IMG/VR virus record: IMGVR_UViG_3300037189_005898
Span: 1-60,532 of that record
Source of the DNA: a virus
Reading direction: 5' to 3' (one strand)
Length of the DNA: 60,532 nucleotides
The notes under the pieces were generated by a model. The model made no database searches and had not been told where the DNA came from. It saw only the letters and a program-made list of their open reading frames with translations. Positions 52,778 through 60,031 of the stretch are shown one piece after another; within the stretch, counting starts at the first letter, position 1, and each line of letters starts with the position of its first letter. A program made the translations under genes and the position numbers.

Positions 52778-53938
52778 ATGCGAATACTTGACATAATTAC
52801 ACCTAACCAACATCTTCATGAAGAAGGACTAATTGGTAAAGCTTTAGCATATGGTGCTAAATCTATAGGAGGAATTGCGACTAAGCAAAAACTTATAGAT
52901 CTTTTTGCACAAGAAATGGTTCGTGCAAGTAAGGCAGGTACTTCGATAAATCGTAAAGCAGTACTAGCACAACTAGAAGCTGCCGTTGGTAAAGTCGAAG
53001 CTCGTAGACATTTCACTGTTAATAATCCCGAATGGAAAGATATTATTAAAAGTGCTAGAAAAGAAGCAGAAAAATTAATACGACAGGATCAAATATCTGC
53101 AATTAAAGGTGGCGTACAAGCAATTAAAGATAAGATTGCTCGTATTGTTGCTCCAGTTGGAACAGCATGGAACGTCATGAACAAAGCAGGATCAGTTGTG
53201 TGGGGTGCATTGGGTCTATGGGATGTTGGACAACCGGTATACGAGTGTGTGGTTAATTTGCGCAAAGGCGAAGCAGCACTAAAAAGCGGAACAATCACAC
53301 AAGATGAATATAATGCACTGTATAAACAAGAAACTTCTTGGTGCGTAAGCAGAATAGCAGGTGTGTTAATAGGTAATAAACTAATAAGATCATTTGCCAG
53401 CTGGAAAATTATATCTAAAAATTTTCCTGGGTTAGATGCATTTCTACAAAAAGTTGCTACTGTAGGACAAGCTACATTTATGGCATGGGCAGCAACTGAC
53501 AAGGGATCTGAAACAATCGCAAGATTTATGCTGTTTACTTGGCTACAACAGTATTTTCCTAATGTAACAGATTATGTACAGACTATCGAAGCAGCAGCAA
53601 TCCGTGCTGCTGGCGGAATAATTGATTCAATAATTGGACAATCAAATCAAACTCCTGATACAACTAGTACAACTGCAGCAACTACTGGCACAGCTAATGG
53701 TACACAACAATCTGCAAAACCTAGCCCAACAGCACAACAGGATATTGCAGCAACTAGTACTACAGGACCTGATGGTGGTACACCTGCTGCTATGAAACAA
53801 TATGATAAAGCTGCTCCAACGCCGACAAAGTGGTATGAGCCAATTGATCAAAATGCATTGACTGCTTATAGAAAATCACAACCAGCTCCTGCAGGCTATA
53901 CTCGTGATCCGCAAACTGGACAACTAGTTCAGAAATAA
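52778..53938 (+). CDS. late protein of unknown function, possible virion-associated
   Basis: 386 residues with a late promoter. The N-terminus (MRILDIITPNQHLHEEGLIGKALAYG) is unlike a signal peptide. Residues 30-120 are helical and charged. Two hydrophobic stretches follow, around 120-155 (VAPVGTAWNVMNKAGSVVWGALGLWDVG) and about 195-205 (IAGVLIGNKLI), and could interact with membranes. Residues 285-340 are low-complexity (TSTTAATTGTANGTQQSAKPSPT). Possibly a virion-packaged or ejected protein, or an adhesion factor; no family recognised. Its stop codon abuts the stop of the minus-strand frame with zero gap. Confidence 0.55.
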   Translation: MRILDIITPNQHLHEEGLIGKALAYGAKSIGGIATKQKLIDLFAQEMVRASKAGTSINRKAVLAQLEAAVGKVEARRHFTVNNPEWKDIIKSARKEAEKLIRQDQISAIKGGVQAIKDKIARIVAPVGTAWNVMNKAGSVVWGALGLWDVGQPVYECVVNLRKGEAALKSGTITQDEYNALYKQETSWCVSRIAGVLIGNKLIRSFASWKIISKNFPGLDAFLQKVATVGQATFMAWAATDKGSETIARFMLFTWLQQYFPNVTDYVQTIEAAAIRAAGGIIDSIIGQSNQTPDTTSTTAATTGTANGTQQSAKPSPTAQQDIAATSTTGPDGGTPAAMKQYDKAAPTPTKWYEPIDQNALTAYRKSQPAPAGYTRDPQTGQLVQK

Positions 53939-54987
53939 TTAAATTAACGGCATTCCAGAGTTTTTAGTAGCTTCAATATTTTCTTTGATTACTTCATACA
54001 TTGCTGCACGATCATCATAACTGTACTGATATAGCATTTGATCGTAAGTAACTGAACCCCTCATATACCAGCTTACTCTAAGTAGTTCTTCTTTGAATCT
54101 AGATATAAACTGTTCAAGCCTAATTAAATACTCGCTAATTTCTTCGTTGTTTAATTTAATTAGGCTTAGACGAAAAAATCAGACTGATCCAATGTAACAG
54201 ACACTTCTTGTTCATGCCCACATGCTGTGCATTTTACTTTTGTAGCAGGCGGTGTCCATTCTTTATTAATTGTATTCAATTGCCGTTTGATATGATCGAA
54301 TACAGATTTTTCACAGTTGTCTAACCATTCGTTAATATAAGAACGTTCATTAACTGTCTGGGAACCTGCTTCAACTGATTCAATTCCTGCGCTGAAGATT
54401 TCTTTTTGTAGTTGTACAATATCTTTAAACAGCTGATCACTTATAAGTTTTTTCTCATCGCCTTCGGGCATCTGATTAACTTGCTTAAACTTTTGTTGTA
54501 TCTCAAAGTTTTTTATTGAAAACTCCGACGTTTCTTTATACGTAATAGGGCGTAAGTTGATAGTGTAGTCTTTTAGCACTACTTTATTTTCGTAAGTACA
54601 ATTCTTATAATGATCTATAAATTGATTTAAGTCGATGTCGTAAGCGTGTTCTTCACCGCACTGTAGACATTTTGTTTCTACTCCATACAAGTTACCATAC
54701 GTTGCAATTCTAATAGCAGTTAGTATAGTTTCTAAGTCAATAGTTACAATTTCCCAAGCATTTTTAATAGTAGGGCAACAGCTCTCTACAATCTTAATTG
54801 TACTTTCTCCTGATAATAATGCATCCGGAGTTCTAGCCATAATTTCGTCCATGCCTGTCATACCGTATACTGGTATCTGTTCAATGTTACCTTGTAAATT
54901 TCCTGCAGAGTAATACACACCTTTACTAGGTAAACTGATATAGACTTTTGGTTGACGAAAGTACTTTTGTAAGGGATTTATAGCCAT
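53939..54987 (-). CDS. predicted -1 frameshift fusion of the gp26-like protein (about 349 aa)
   Basis: Inferred: the 0-frame gene (54987-54166) reads to a heptamer T TTT TTC (54178-54172). A -1 shift there skips the TAA stop and adds 77 residues: RLSLIKLNNEEISEYLIRLE, then QFISRFKEELLRVSWYMRGS, VTYDQMLYQYSYDDRAAMYE and VIKENIEATKNSGMPLI, ending at 53939. This tail has no ATG, GTG or TTG start giving more than about 40 residues. Its content is like a small conserved protein of T4-like phages near gene 51/26. A stem-loop lies 4 nt after the heptamer. An unusual ATT start for a free-standing 70-residue protein is the alternative. Confidence 0.6.
54116..54178 (-). other. programmed -1 frameshift signal (slippery site plus stem-loop)
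   Basis: Slippery heptamer T TTT TTC at 54178-54172 in codon phase with the gp26-like gene (GAT TTT TTC). After a 4-nt spacer GTCT comes a 14-bp perfect stem: AAGCCTAATTAAAT (54167-54154 on the minus strand) pairs with ATTTAATTAGGCTT (54129-54116), loop 24 nt. The -1 frame is closed by TGA just upstream of the heptamer, so it can be entered only at the slip. Confidence 0.7.
54166..54987 (-). CDS. baseplate hub / assembly protein gp26-like
   Basis: 273 residues in the 0 frame. MAINPLQKYFRQPKVYISLPSKGVYYSAG, then MTGMDEIMARTPDALLSGESTIKIVESCCP match a conserved T4-like baseplate hub/assembly protein family, with VETKCLQCGEEHAYDIDL and VKCTACGHEQEVSVTL giving two Cys pairs (CxxC twice), i.e. 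zinc-ribbon-like. In T4, genes 26, 51, 28 and the tape-measure gene 29 are hub genes; a tape-measure-like gene lies just across the divergent promoters here. The stop TAA (54168-54166) sits at the foot of the frameshift stem. Assembly role by family and context; exact T4 equivalent uncertain. Confidence 0.65.
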   Translation of the reverse strand: MAINPLQKYFRQPKVYISLPSKGVYYSAGNLQGNIEQIPVYGMTGMDEIMARTPDALLSGESTIKIVESCCPTIKNAWEIVTIDLETILTAIRIATYGNLYGVETKCLQCGEEHAYDIDLNQFIDHYKNCTYENKVVLKDYTINLRPITYKETSEFSIKNFEIQQKFKQVNQMPEGDEKKLISDQLFKDIVQLQKEIFSAGIESVEAGSQTVNERSYINEWLDNCEKSVFDHIKRQLNTINKEWTPPATKVKCTACGHEQEVSVTLDQSDFFV

Positions 54988-54998
54988 TTTATCTCCGG

Positions 54999-55005
54999 AT
55001 AAATA
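54999..55005 (+). promoter_or_regulatory. T4-type late promoter (head/tail-measure operon)
   Basis: GATAAATATATAG on the plus strand, 43 nt ahead of the ATG at 55048, a longer leader than the others in this window. Confidence 0.65.
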
Positions 55006-55015
55006 TATAGGTATC

Positions 55016-55023
55016 TATTTATA
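55016..55023 (-). promoter_or_regulatory. T4-type late promoter (gp26-like gene)
   Basis: TATAAATAGATAC on the minus strand: exact consensus, 29 nt ahead of the ATG at 54987. It faces the plus-strand promoter at 54999, so both likely start sites fall within a few nucleotides. Confidence 0.75.
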
Positions 55024-55047
55024 TGCTACTTTTACAGGTTAAAAAAT

Positions 55048-57015
55048 ATGGCACTTGAAGATGAAGTACGAGAACTAACACAAGTTTTGAGAGATCAATC
55101 GCGATCCGGTTCGTCCGGTGGCAGCAGCTCCGGCGGCGGTAGAAGTTCCGGCGGTGGCGTTACTGGATTTATTGACGATTTATTTAAACCCGTAACAAGT
55201 ACAGCTAATGCTTTAACAGGTGCTTTTCAAAAATTAACAATTGGCACGTTCAATCTGAATGATGCTGTTTCTCTAGTCGCAGAACCGTTACGTGCAATCC
55301 CAGTAGTAGGCGGAGTTTTTGCCAATGCGTTGGAAAAAGGTGGCGGAGTAATTAATCTCTATAATGATTCGTTGAGTAAAGCTGCAGATCAAGGAGCATA
55401 CTTTGGTGGCAATTTAGGAGACTTTGCAACTTCTGTCAGTGGTGCTCGTATGACCATGGACGATTATGTTAGATTTAATAAAGAAAATTCTATACAACTT
55501 CAAGGGCTAGGACTAACTGCATCCGATAGTTCAAAACGATTTTTAGAATTATCTCGTAATGTTCAAACATCAGATTTAGGAAATCAATTTTTACTTGCTG
55601 GCGGATCAGCAGAAGATTTAAACAGCGCACTGTTAATTTCAACAATGGGTATGCGAGCAGCCGATGCTAGAACAACAGTAGGACAAAATGCTCTTATAGA
55701 ATCGGCTGGTATGCTTACTACACAAATCGACGACCTGTCCCGAGCAACAGGTATGAGTAGGAAACAAGTTGAAGAAGGATTGAAGAAGGAGCTGGCAAAA
55801 GCCGACGTAAGTGCCTACTTAGCAGGATTAGATAAAGATCAACAACAGCGAGCAATACAAAGCATGGCAAACATGAGTCAGTTTGGAGAATCTATAACAG
55901 ATCTTGGTTTGCATTTACAAGAAACTGGCGGTGCTATTACAAATCAAATGGATGCACAGTTAGTTACAGCGTTAGGTCCTGCTGGGATTGCATTGCAAGA
56001 ATACAGTGCCGCAGTTAAATCAGGAGTAGGGGTCGAAGAAGCCAAAGCTAAGTTTACCGAAGAATACAATAAACAAATAACTAATCCTGAATTTTTAAGA
56101 CTAGTTCAGCAAGCATCAAGAGGTGATGCAGGTATGCCTCAGGAGCAACGTAATGCTATTCTTAAAATGTACAATGAAAGTATGACTAAGAACTTAGCAT
56201 TAAATGATCAAATAACTGCAGCTAGACAAGGCGAAATAAAAACAACTGAAGAAGCTCGAATAGCGAGAGAAAAAGCAACTGCTGAGCAGAAAAAAGCAGC
56301 ATTAGAAGATCCTAATGCTGCTTTACAACGTACACTTAATGCATCTAAAAACATAATTTATGATACAGGTGTAGAATTTAACACTATGTTTAAACAGTTT
56401 AATAAATTTGCCGGAGATCATCAAGCAGATTTGAAAAAAATATTAGATACTAACAAGAGCATAATGTCAGAGCAAGGAAGCATCTGGTCTGAAATTTATA
56501 AAGGACTTAGTGGAGAGACACCTGGCGCTCCTAAAGCTGCAGTGCCGCCCAAGGAGAGATCAGGAGTTGTTACACGGAATGTTGGAAAACAAGAAAGAGC
56601 ACTTGGTACATTAGGTATGACAGGGCAACTGTTTGAACCCGATGATTTTTTTGGCAAAGTTCATAAAGGCGAAACTGTACTAACTAAGGATCAATTTTCT
56701 CAAATATTTGATTCAAGTAAGAATATCAATATTAATCAAATTAAAGGACAAATGAATTCGGCAATGAGTCAGTTTATGCCTATGATGGAAACGTTTGCTA
56801 CCAAAATATCGTCAGCTCAAACAGCGATGCCTACGTTACCTGCGCCAACTATTCAAATGCCCGCAGTTGACAATAATAGCGGCCTTAATGACTTGAAACA
56901 ACACATGATGCAGATAAGTACATACATGGGCCAGTTAGTAAATATTGCAGATAAACAAGTTACTCAATTAAAACATGTTGCATCTGGAGTTTCAAATAGT
57001 CGTACTGGCATGTAA
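55048..57015 (+). CDS. tape-measure-like structural protein
   Basis: 655 residues. The N-terminus is a Ser/Gly linker (SGSSGGSSSGGGRSSGGG) and then an alpha-helical body with hydrophobic regions (PLRAIPVVGGVFANALEKGGGVINLYN at about 85-115) and long helical, charged stretches to about 470. The C-terminus is helical with LPAPTIQMPAVDNNSGLNDL. Length, helicity and location next to the gp26-like assembly gene suggest a gp29-type tape measure or hub protein, but no conserved motif proves it. Alternatively a tail or head internal protein. It precedes the portal gene, 14 nt apart. Confidence 0.5.
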   Translation: MALEDEVRELTQVLRDQSRSGSSGGSSSGGGRSSGGGVTGFIDDLFKPVTSTANALTGAFQKLTIGTFNLNDAVSLVAEPLRAIPVVGGVFANALEKGGGVINLYNDSLSKAADQGAYFGGNLGDFATSVSGARMTMDDYVRFNKENSIQLQGLGLTASDSSKRFLELSRNVQTSDLGNQFLLAGGSAEDLNSALLISTMGMRAADARTTVGQNALIESAGMLTTQIDDLSRATGMSRKQVEEGLKKELAKADVSAYLAGLDKDQQQRAIQSMANMSQFGESITDLGLHLQETGGAITNQMDAQLVTALGPAGIALQEYSAAVKSGVGVEEAKAKFTEEYNKQITNPEFLRLVQQASRGDAGMPQEQRNAILKMYNESMTKNLALNDQITAARQGEIKTTEEARIAREKATAEQKKAALEDPNAALQRTLNASKNIIYDTGVEFNTMFKQFNKFAGDHQADLKKILDTNKSIMSEQGSIWSEIYKGLSGETPGAPKAAVPPKERSGVVTRNVGKQERALGTLGMTGQLFEPDDFFGKVHKGETVLTKDQFSQIFDSSKNININQIKGQMNSAMSQFMPMMETFATKISSAQTAMPTLPAPTIQMPAVDNNSGLNDLKQHMMQISTYMGQLVNIADKQVTQLKHVASGVSNSRTGM

Positions 57016-57029
57016 GGATAATTTAATCA

Positions 57030-58766
57030 ATGTCTTGGAAAAAATACTTTTCACCAGTAAAAACTAGCAATGTAAGCCCAATTAGTGGCTATGCTAATAC
57101 TAGCAAGCCAGGTCCTGCTAAGTCAAACTATTCAAGTTATCTGCCGGATGTATATGCTGGTGCTCCTAATCGAATTGAAAGATACATGCAGTATGAAACA
57201 ATGGACAGCGATCCAGAAGTTAATGCAGCATTAGACATCTTAGCTGAATTTTGCACACAAAAGAATAAAGATGGCAAAACTGCCTTTAGTGTCCATTGGA
57301 GACACAAAGCAACTAATAGTGAAATTCGTATATTAGGCGAATACTTACAACAGTGGAACAAACTACAAAAGTTTGATACACGCATATTTCGCATCTTCAG
57401 AAATGCTTTTAAATATGGAGATGCATTTTTTATTCGAGATCCTGAAACTCAAAAATGGATGTATGTCGATCCTAGCAAAGTTACAAAAGTTATTGTTAAT
57501 GAAAGTGATGGCAAACGTCCAGAGCAATATGTAATTAAAGATCTAGCACCAAACTTTCATAGTTTAGTTGCTACGATGATTACACCAAATCTAAAGCCAA
57601 AAGAGATGATGGGCAGCAGTGGTGCTGGTGCTGGATTTTCAGGAACAAATACAGGTTCAAGCAGTTTTGCATTTCCTCAGTCTGGATCTAGCGGACGATT
57701 TACATTGGGCCAAACAGAACATGCAATCGATGCCAAACATATTATACACCTAAGTTTAAGCGAAGGTTTAGACAACTTATATCCTTTTGGCAACAGTTTA
57801 TTAGAAGATATTTTTAAAACTTACAAGCAGAAAGAACTGCTTGAAGATGCTATCATTATCTATCGTATTCAACGTGCTCCAGAGCGTAGAGTGTTCCATA
57901 TTGATGTAGGTAATATGCCCGCACACATGGCCATGGCCTTTGTGGAACGTGTTAAGAATGAGATACATCAGCGTAGAATTCCTAGTCAAACTGGCGGCGG
58001 ACAAAACGTTATTGACAGTGCATATAATCCATTAAGTATCAACGAAGATTACTTTTTCCCTACTACAGCAGAAGGTCGTGGCAGTAAAGTTGACACATTG
58101 CCTGGCGGTACTAATCTTGGCGAAATTGATGATTTAAAGTTTTTTACTAACAAATTATTCCGTGGTTTACGTATTCCTAGCAGCTATCTGCCAACAGGTG
58201 CAGATGATAGCCAATCATCATATAATGACGGTCGTGTTGGAACAGCTTATATTCAAGAACTGCGTTTTAACAAGTACTGCGAACGGTTACAGAATCTACT
58301 AACTGAAGTATTTGACCAAGAATTTAAAATGTATCTCTATGGTAAAGGACTTAATTTAGATTCAAGTCTATTTGAATTACGCTTTAATCCTCCATTAAAC
58401 TTTGCTAGCAGTCGTCAAGCTAGCCTAGATGCAGAAAGAATTAATACTTTCAACACAATTCAAGCAGTTCCATATATGTCAAAACGTTTTGCATTAAAAC
58501 GCTTTTTAGGCCTAACAGACGAGGAAGTTGCAGAAAACGAACGCATGTGGAGTGAGGAATCCGGAAAAGGTATCCCAACACACACAGATGCCAGTGGAGA
58601 ACTTAGAAGTGCAGGTATTAGCGCAGCGGGTCTTGAAAGCGATATAACCGATACAGAAGATCTATCGGCACCAGAAGGCATGGAAGATCAAGTAGATACC
58701 GGAGAAATGGGTGCAGGTGCTGCTCCTGCAGTGCCAATGGGTGCTCCAACTGCTCCAGTTGTATAA
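57030..58766 (+). CDS. 20: portal vertex protein gp20
   Basis: 578 residues. Strong T4-portal matches: ERYMQYETMDSDPEVNAALDILAEFC, then SLSEGLDNLYPFGNSLLEDIFKTYKQKELLEDAIIIYRIQRAPERRVFHIDVGNMP, VKNEIHQRRIPSQTGGGQNVIDSAYNPLSINEDYFFP and RGLRIPSSYLPTGADD. It forms the 12-mer ring through which DNA enters and leaves the head and on which the prohead starts. T4 gp20 has 524 residues. The C-terminal 60 residues are Ala/Pro/Gly/Asp-rich. It ends with TAA inside a TATAAATA string. Confidence 0.93.
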   Translation: MSWKKYFSPVKTSNVSPISGYANTSKPGPAKSNYSSYLPDVYAGAPNRIERYMQYETMDSDPEVNAALDILAEFCTQKNKDGKTAFSVHWRHKATNSEIRILGEYLQQWNKLQKFDTRIFRIFRNAFKYGDAFFIRDPETQKWMYVDPSKVTKVIVNESDGKRPEQYVIKDLAPNFHSLVATMITPNLKPKEMMGSSGAGAGFSGTNTGSSSFAFPQSGSSGRFTLGQTEHAIDAKHIIHLSLSEGLDNLYPFGNSLLEDIFKTYKQKELLEDAIIIYRIQRAPERRVFHIDVGNMPAHMAMAFVERVKNEIHQRRIPSQTGGGQNVIDSAYNPLSINEDYFFPTTAEGRGSKVDTLPGGTNLGEIDDLKFFTNKLFRGLRIPSSYLPTGADDSQSSYNDGRVGTAYIQELRFNKYCERLQNLLTEVFDQEFKMYLYGKGLNLDSSLFELRFNPPLNFASSRQASLDAERINTFNTIQAVPYMSKRFALKRFLGLTDEEVAENERMWSEESGKGIPTHTDASGELRSAGISAAGLESDITDTEDLSAPEGMEDQVDTGEMGAGAAPAVPMGAPTAPVV

Positions 58767-58774
58767 ATATTGAT

Positions 58775-59023
58775 ATGATACTTAGAGAATTATTTTATAT
58801 TGATCAGGATACTAGACGTGTAGCAAATGATTTGCGATACGAACCTCAGCGCGATAACTCTATAATTTCGAATACAGATACACGTAAAACTAGACTTAGT
58901 TTACAACAGATAAACGAGCTACGCAAAGCCAGCGAAGCTCATATTTTGGAACAAGAACAGGAGCTCGACTTTATCCATAATATGTATTTCACACCTCCAC
59001 CTGCACCCGTCGGTGCTGTTTAA
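58775..59023 (+). CDS. small conserved protein between portal and prohead core genes
   Basis: 82 residues, helical, charged: MILRELFYIDQDTRRVANDLRYEPQRDN, then TRKTRLSLQQINELRKASEAHILEQEQELDFIHNMYF and a Pro-rich end (TPPPAPVGAV). I recall homologues in the same place in marine T4-like phages, of unknown function. Between gp20 and the core/protease genes it is probably a head-assembly accessory. A weak ribosome-binding site is seen. Confidence 0.6.
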   Translation: MILRELFYIDQDTRRVANDLRYEPQRDNSIISNTDTRKTRLSLQQINELRKASEAHILEQEQELDFIHNMYFTPPPAPVGAV

Positions 59024-59040
59024 TTTTAAATTTCAAAAAA

Positions 59041-59062
59041 ATATGTCGTTTTTACGGCATAT
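59041..59062 (+). repeat. 8-bp stem-loop in the 107-nt gap ahead of the prohead core gene
   Basis: ATATGTCG pairs with CGGCATAT (one G-U), 6-nt loop. A run of seven A precedes it, so on the minus strand it looks like a terminator, but no minus-strand gene is near. It may process or stabilise the head mRNA. Confidence 0.45.
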
Positions 59063-59130
59063 TCAGGTACTTTTCATCGGTTAATAGTAAATATCTTACA
59101 GCCTTGTATCATATCACAGGAGAATAAACA

Positions 59131-60018
59131 ATGACTGATCGCGCACAATTTGAAGCCATGCTTGAGGCTTTGATCAATGAAGATCAAGAAAAAGCAGAAG
59201 AGATTTTTCATAACATCGTAGTAGCAAAATCTCGTGAAATTTACGAAGAATTATTAGAAAGCGACTTCGGCGCCGAAGAAGAAGAAGAAGGCGAAGAGGA
59301 AGAAGAGGAAGAAGAAGGCGAAGAGGAAGAAGAAGGTAGTGACGACGACTTCGGAGGCGACGCAGGCGACGACTTTGTTGATGACGCTGAAGACAACGAT
59401 AGCGAAGACGAAGGTGACGAAGACATCGAAGATCGTGTTATGGATCTAGAAGATGCTCTAGAAGAATTAAAAGCAGAATTTGAACAACTAATGGCCGGCG
59501 AAGAAGGCGAAGATCACATGGGCGGCATGGACGACATGGGTGACGACGAGATGGAAATGGAAACCAACATGGATGGAATGGATTCTATGGATGCTGAACC
59601 AGAGATGGAAGGCAGTGGTAAAGTAGTTCATCACGTACATCACGGTGTTTTCGAAGGTTCAACATTGGAAAAAGTAGCTATGCCAAAGCATGGTGACAAT
59701 GGTGCTAACACTAAAAGTCCAGTAGCTGGTCCAAACAATATGGGTGGAACAACTGCTAATATCGCTCGTGGCGGTCAAGGCGGAACTGGCGGAACACAAG
59801 GTGGTTTAGCAAGTCCAAAAACACAAGATATGAACACTGGTAACATCAACGTAGTAGGCGGAAATGCTGGTAAAACAGCGTTTAAGAAGAAAGAGCCTGG
59901 ACATGGACCAGAGAAGAAAGGACCAGCAGAAGGCGGCCTAGTAGGCGCAGGTACTGGCGAAAAGAACACCGGAAGCGTTGACAAGTCAAGCTTAATCGGT
60001 GGCAAGCGTGTTCGTTAA
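59131..60018 (+). CDS. acidic prohead-core-type protein (gp67/gp68 position)
   Basis: 295 residues. N-terminal helix (AQFEALIN-like: MTDRAQFEAMLEALINEDQE, then AEEIFHNIVVAKSREIYEELL) followed by a long acidic stretch (about 48-105, mostly Glu and Asp) and a helical DRVMDLEDALEELKAEFEQL. The C-terminus is Gly/Asn-rich, ending in basic GGKRVR. In T4, genes 67 and 68 between the portal and the protease encode acidic core proteins that fill the prohead and are cut by gp21. Position, acidity and start motif fit that role. A good AGGAG precedes the ATG. It is longer than T4 gp67 (80) and gp68 (141). Confidence 0.65.
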   Translation: MTDRAQFEAMLEALINEDQEKAEEIFHNIVVAKSREIYEELLESDFGAEEEEEGEEEEEEEEGEEEEEGSDDDFGGDAGDDFVDDAEDNDSEDEGDEDIEDRVMDLEDALEELKAEFEQLMAGEEGEDHMGGMDDMGDDEMEMETNMDGMDSMDAEPEMEGSGKVVHHVHHGVFEGSTLEKVAMPKHGDNGANTKSPVAGPNNMGGTTANIARGGQGGTGGTQGGLASPKTQDMNTGNINVVGGNAGKTAFKKKEPGHGPEKKGPAEGGLVGAGTGEKNTGSVDKSSLIGGKRVR

Positions 60019-60031
60019 TTAGGGCAAATAG

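Noticed and set aside
58762-58769. TATAAATA as a late promoter for the 82-residue gene
   Set aside because: It ends only 5 nt before the ATG and contains the portal stop codon (GTA TAA). It could serve only later genes. Left out as too weak.
59041-59062. Minus-strand terminator
   Set aside because: No minus-strand gene is near enough to end here; kept only as a stem-loop.
59080-59100. ATAGTAAATATC as a late promoter for the acidic core gene
   Set aside because: The core differs (GTAAATA), so the evidence is not enough.
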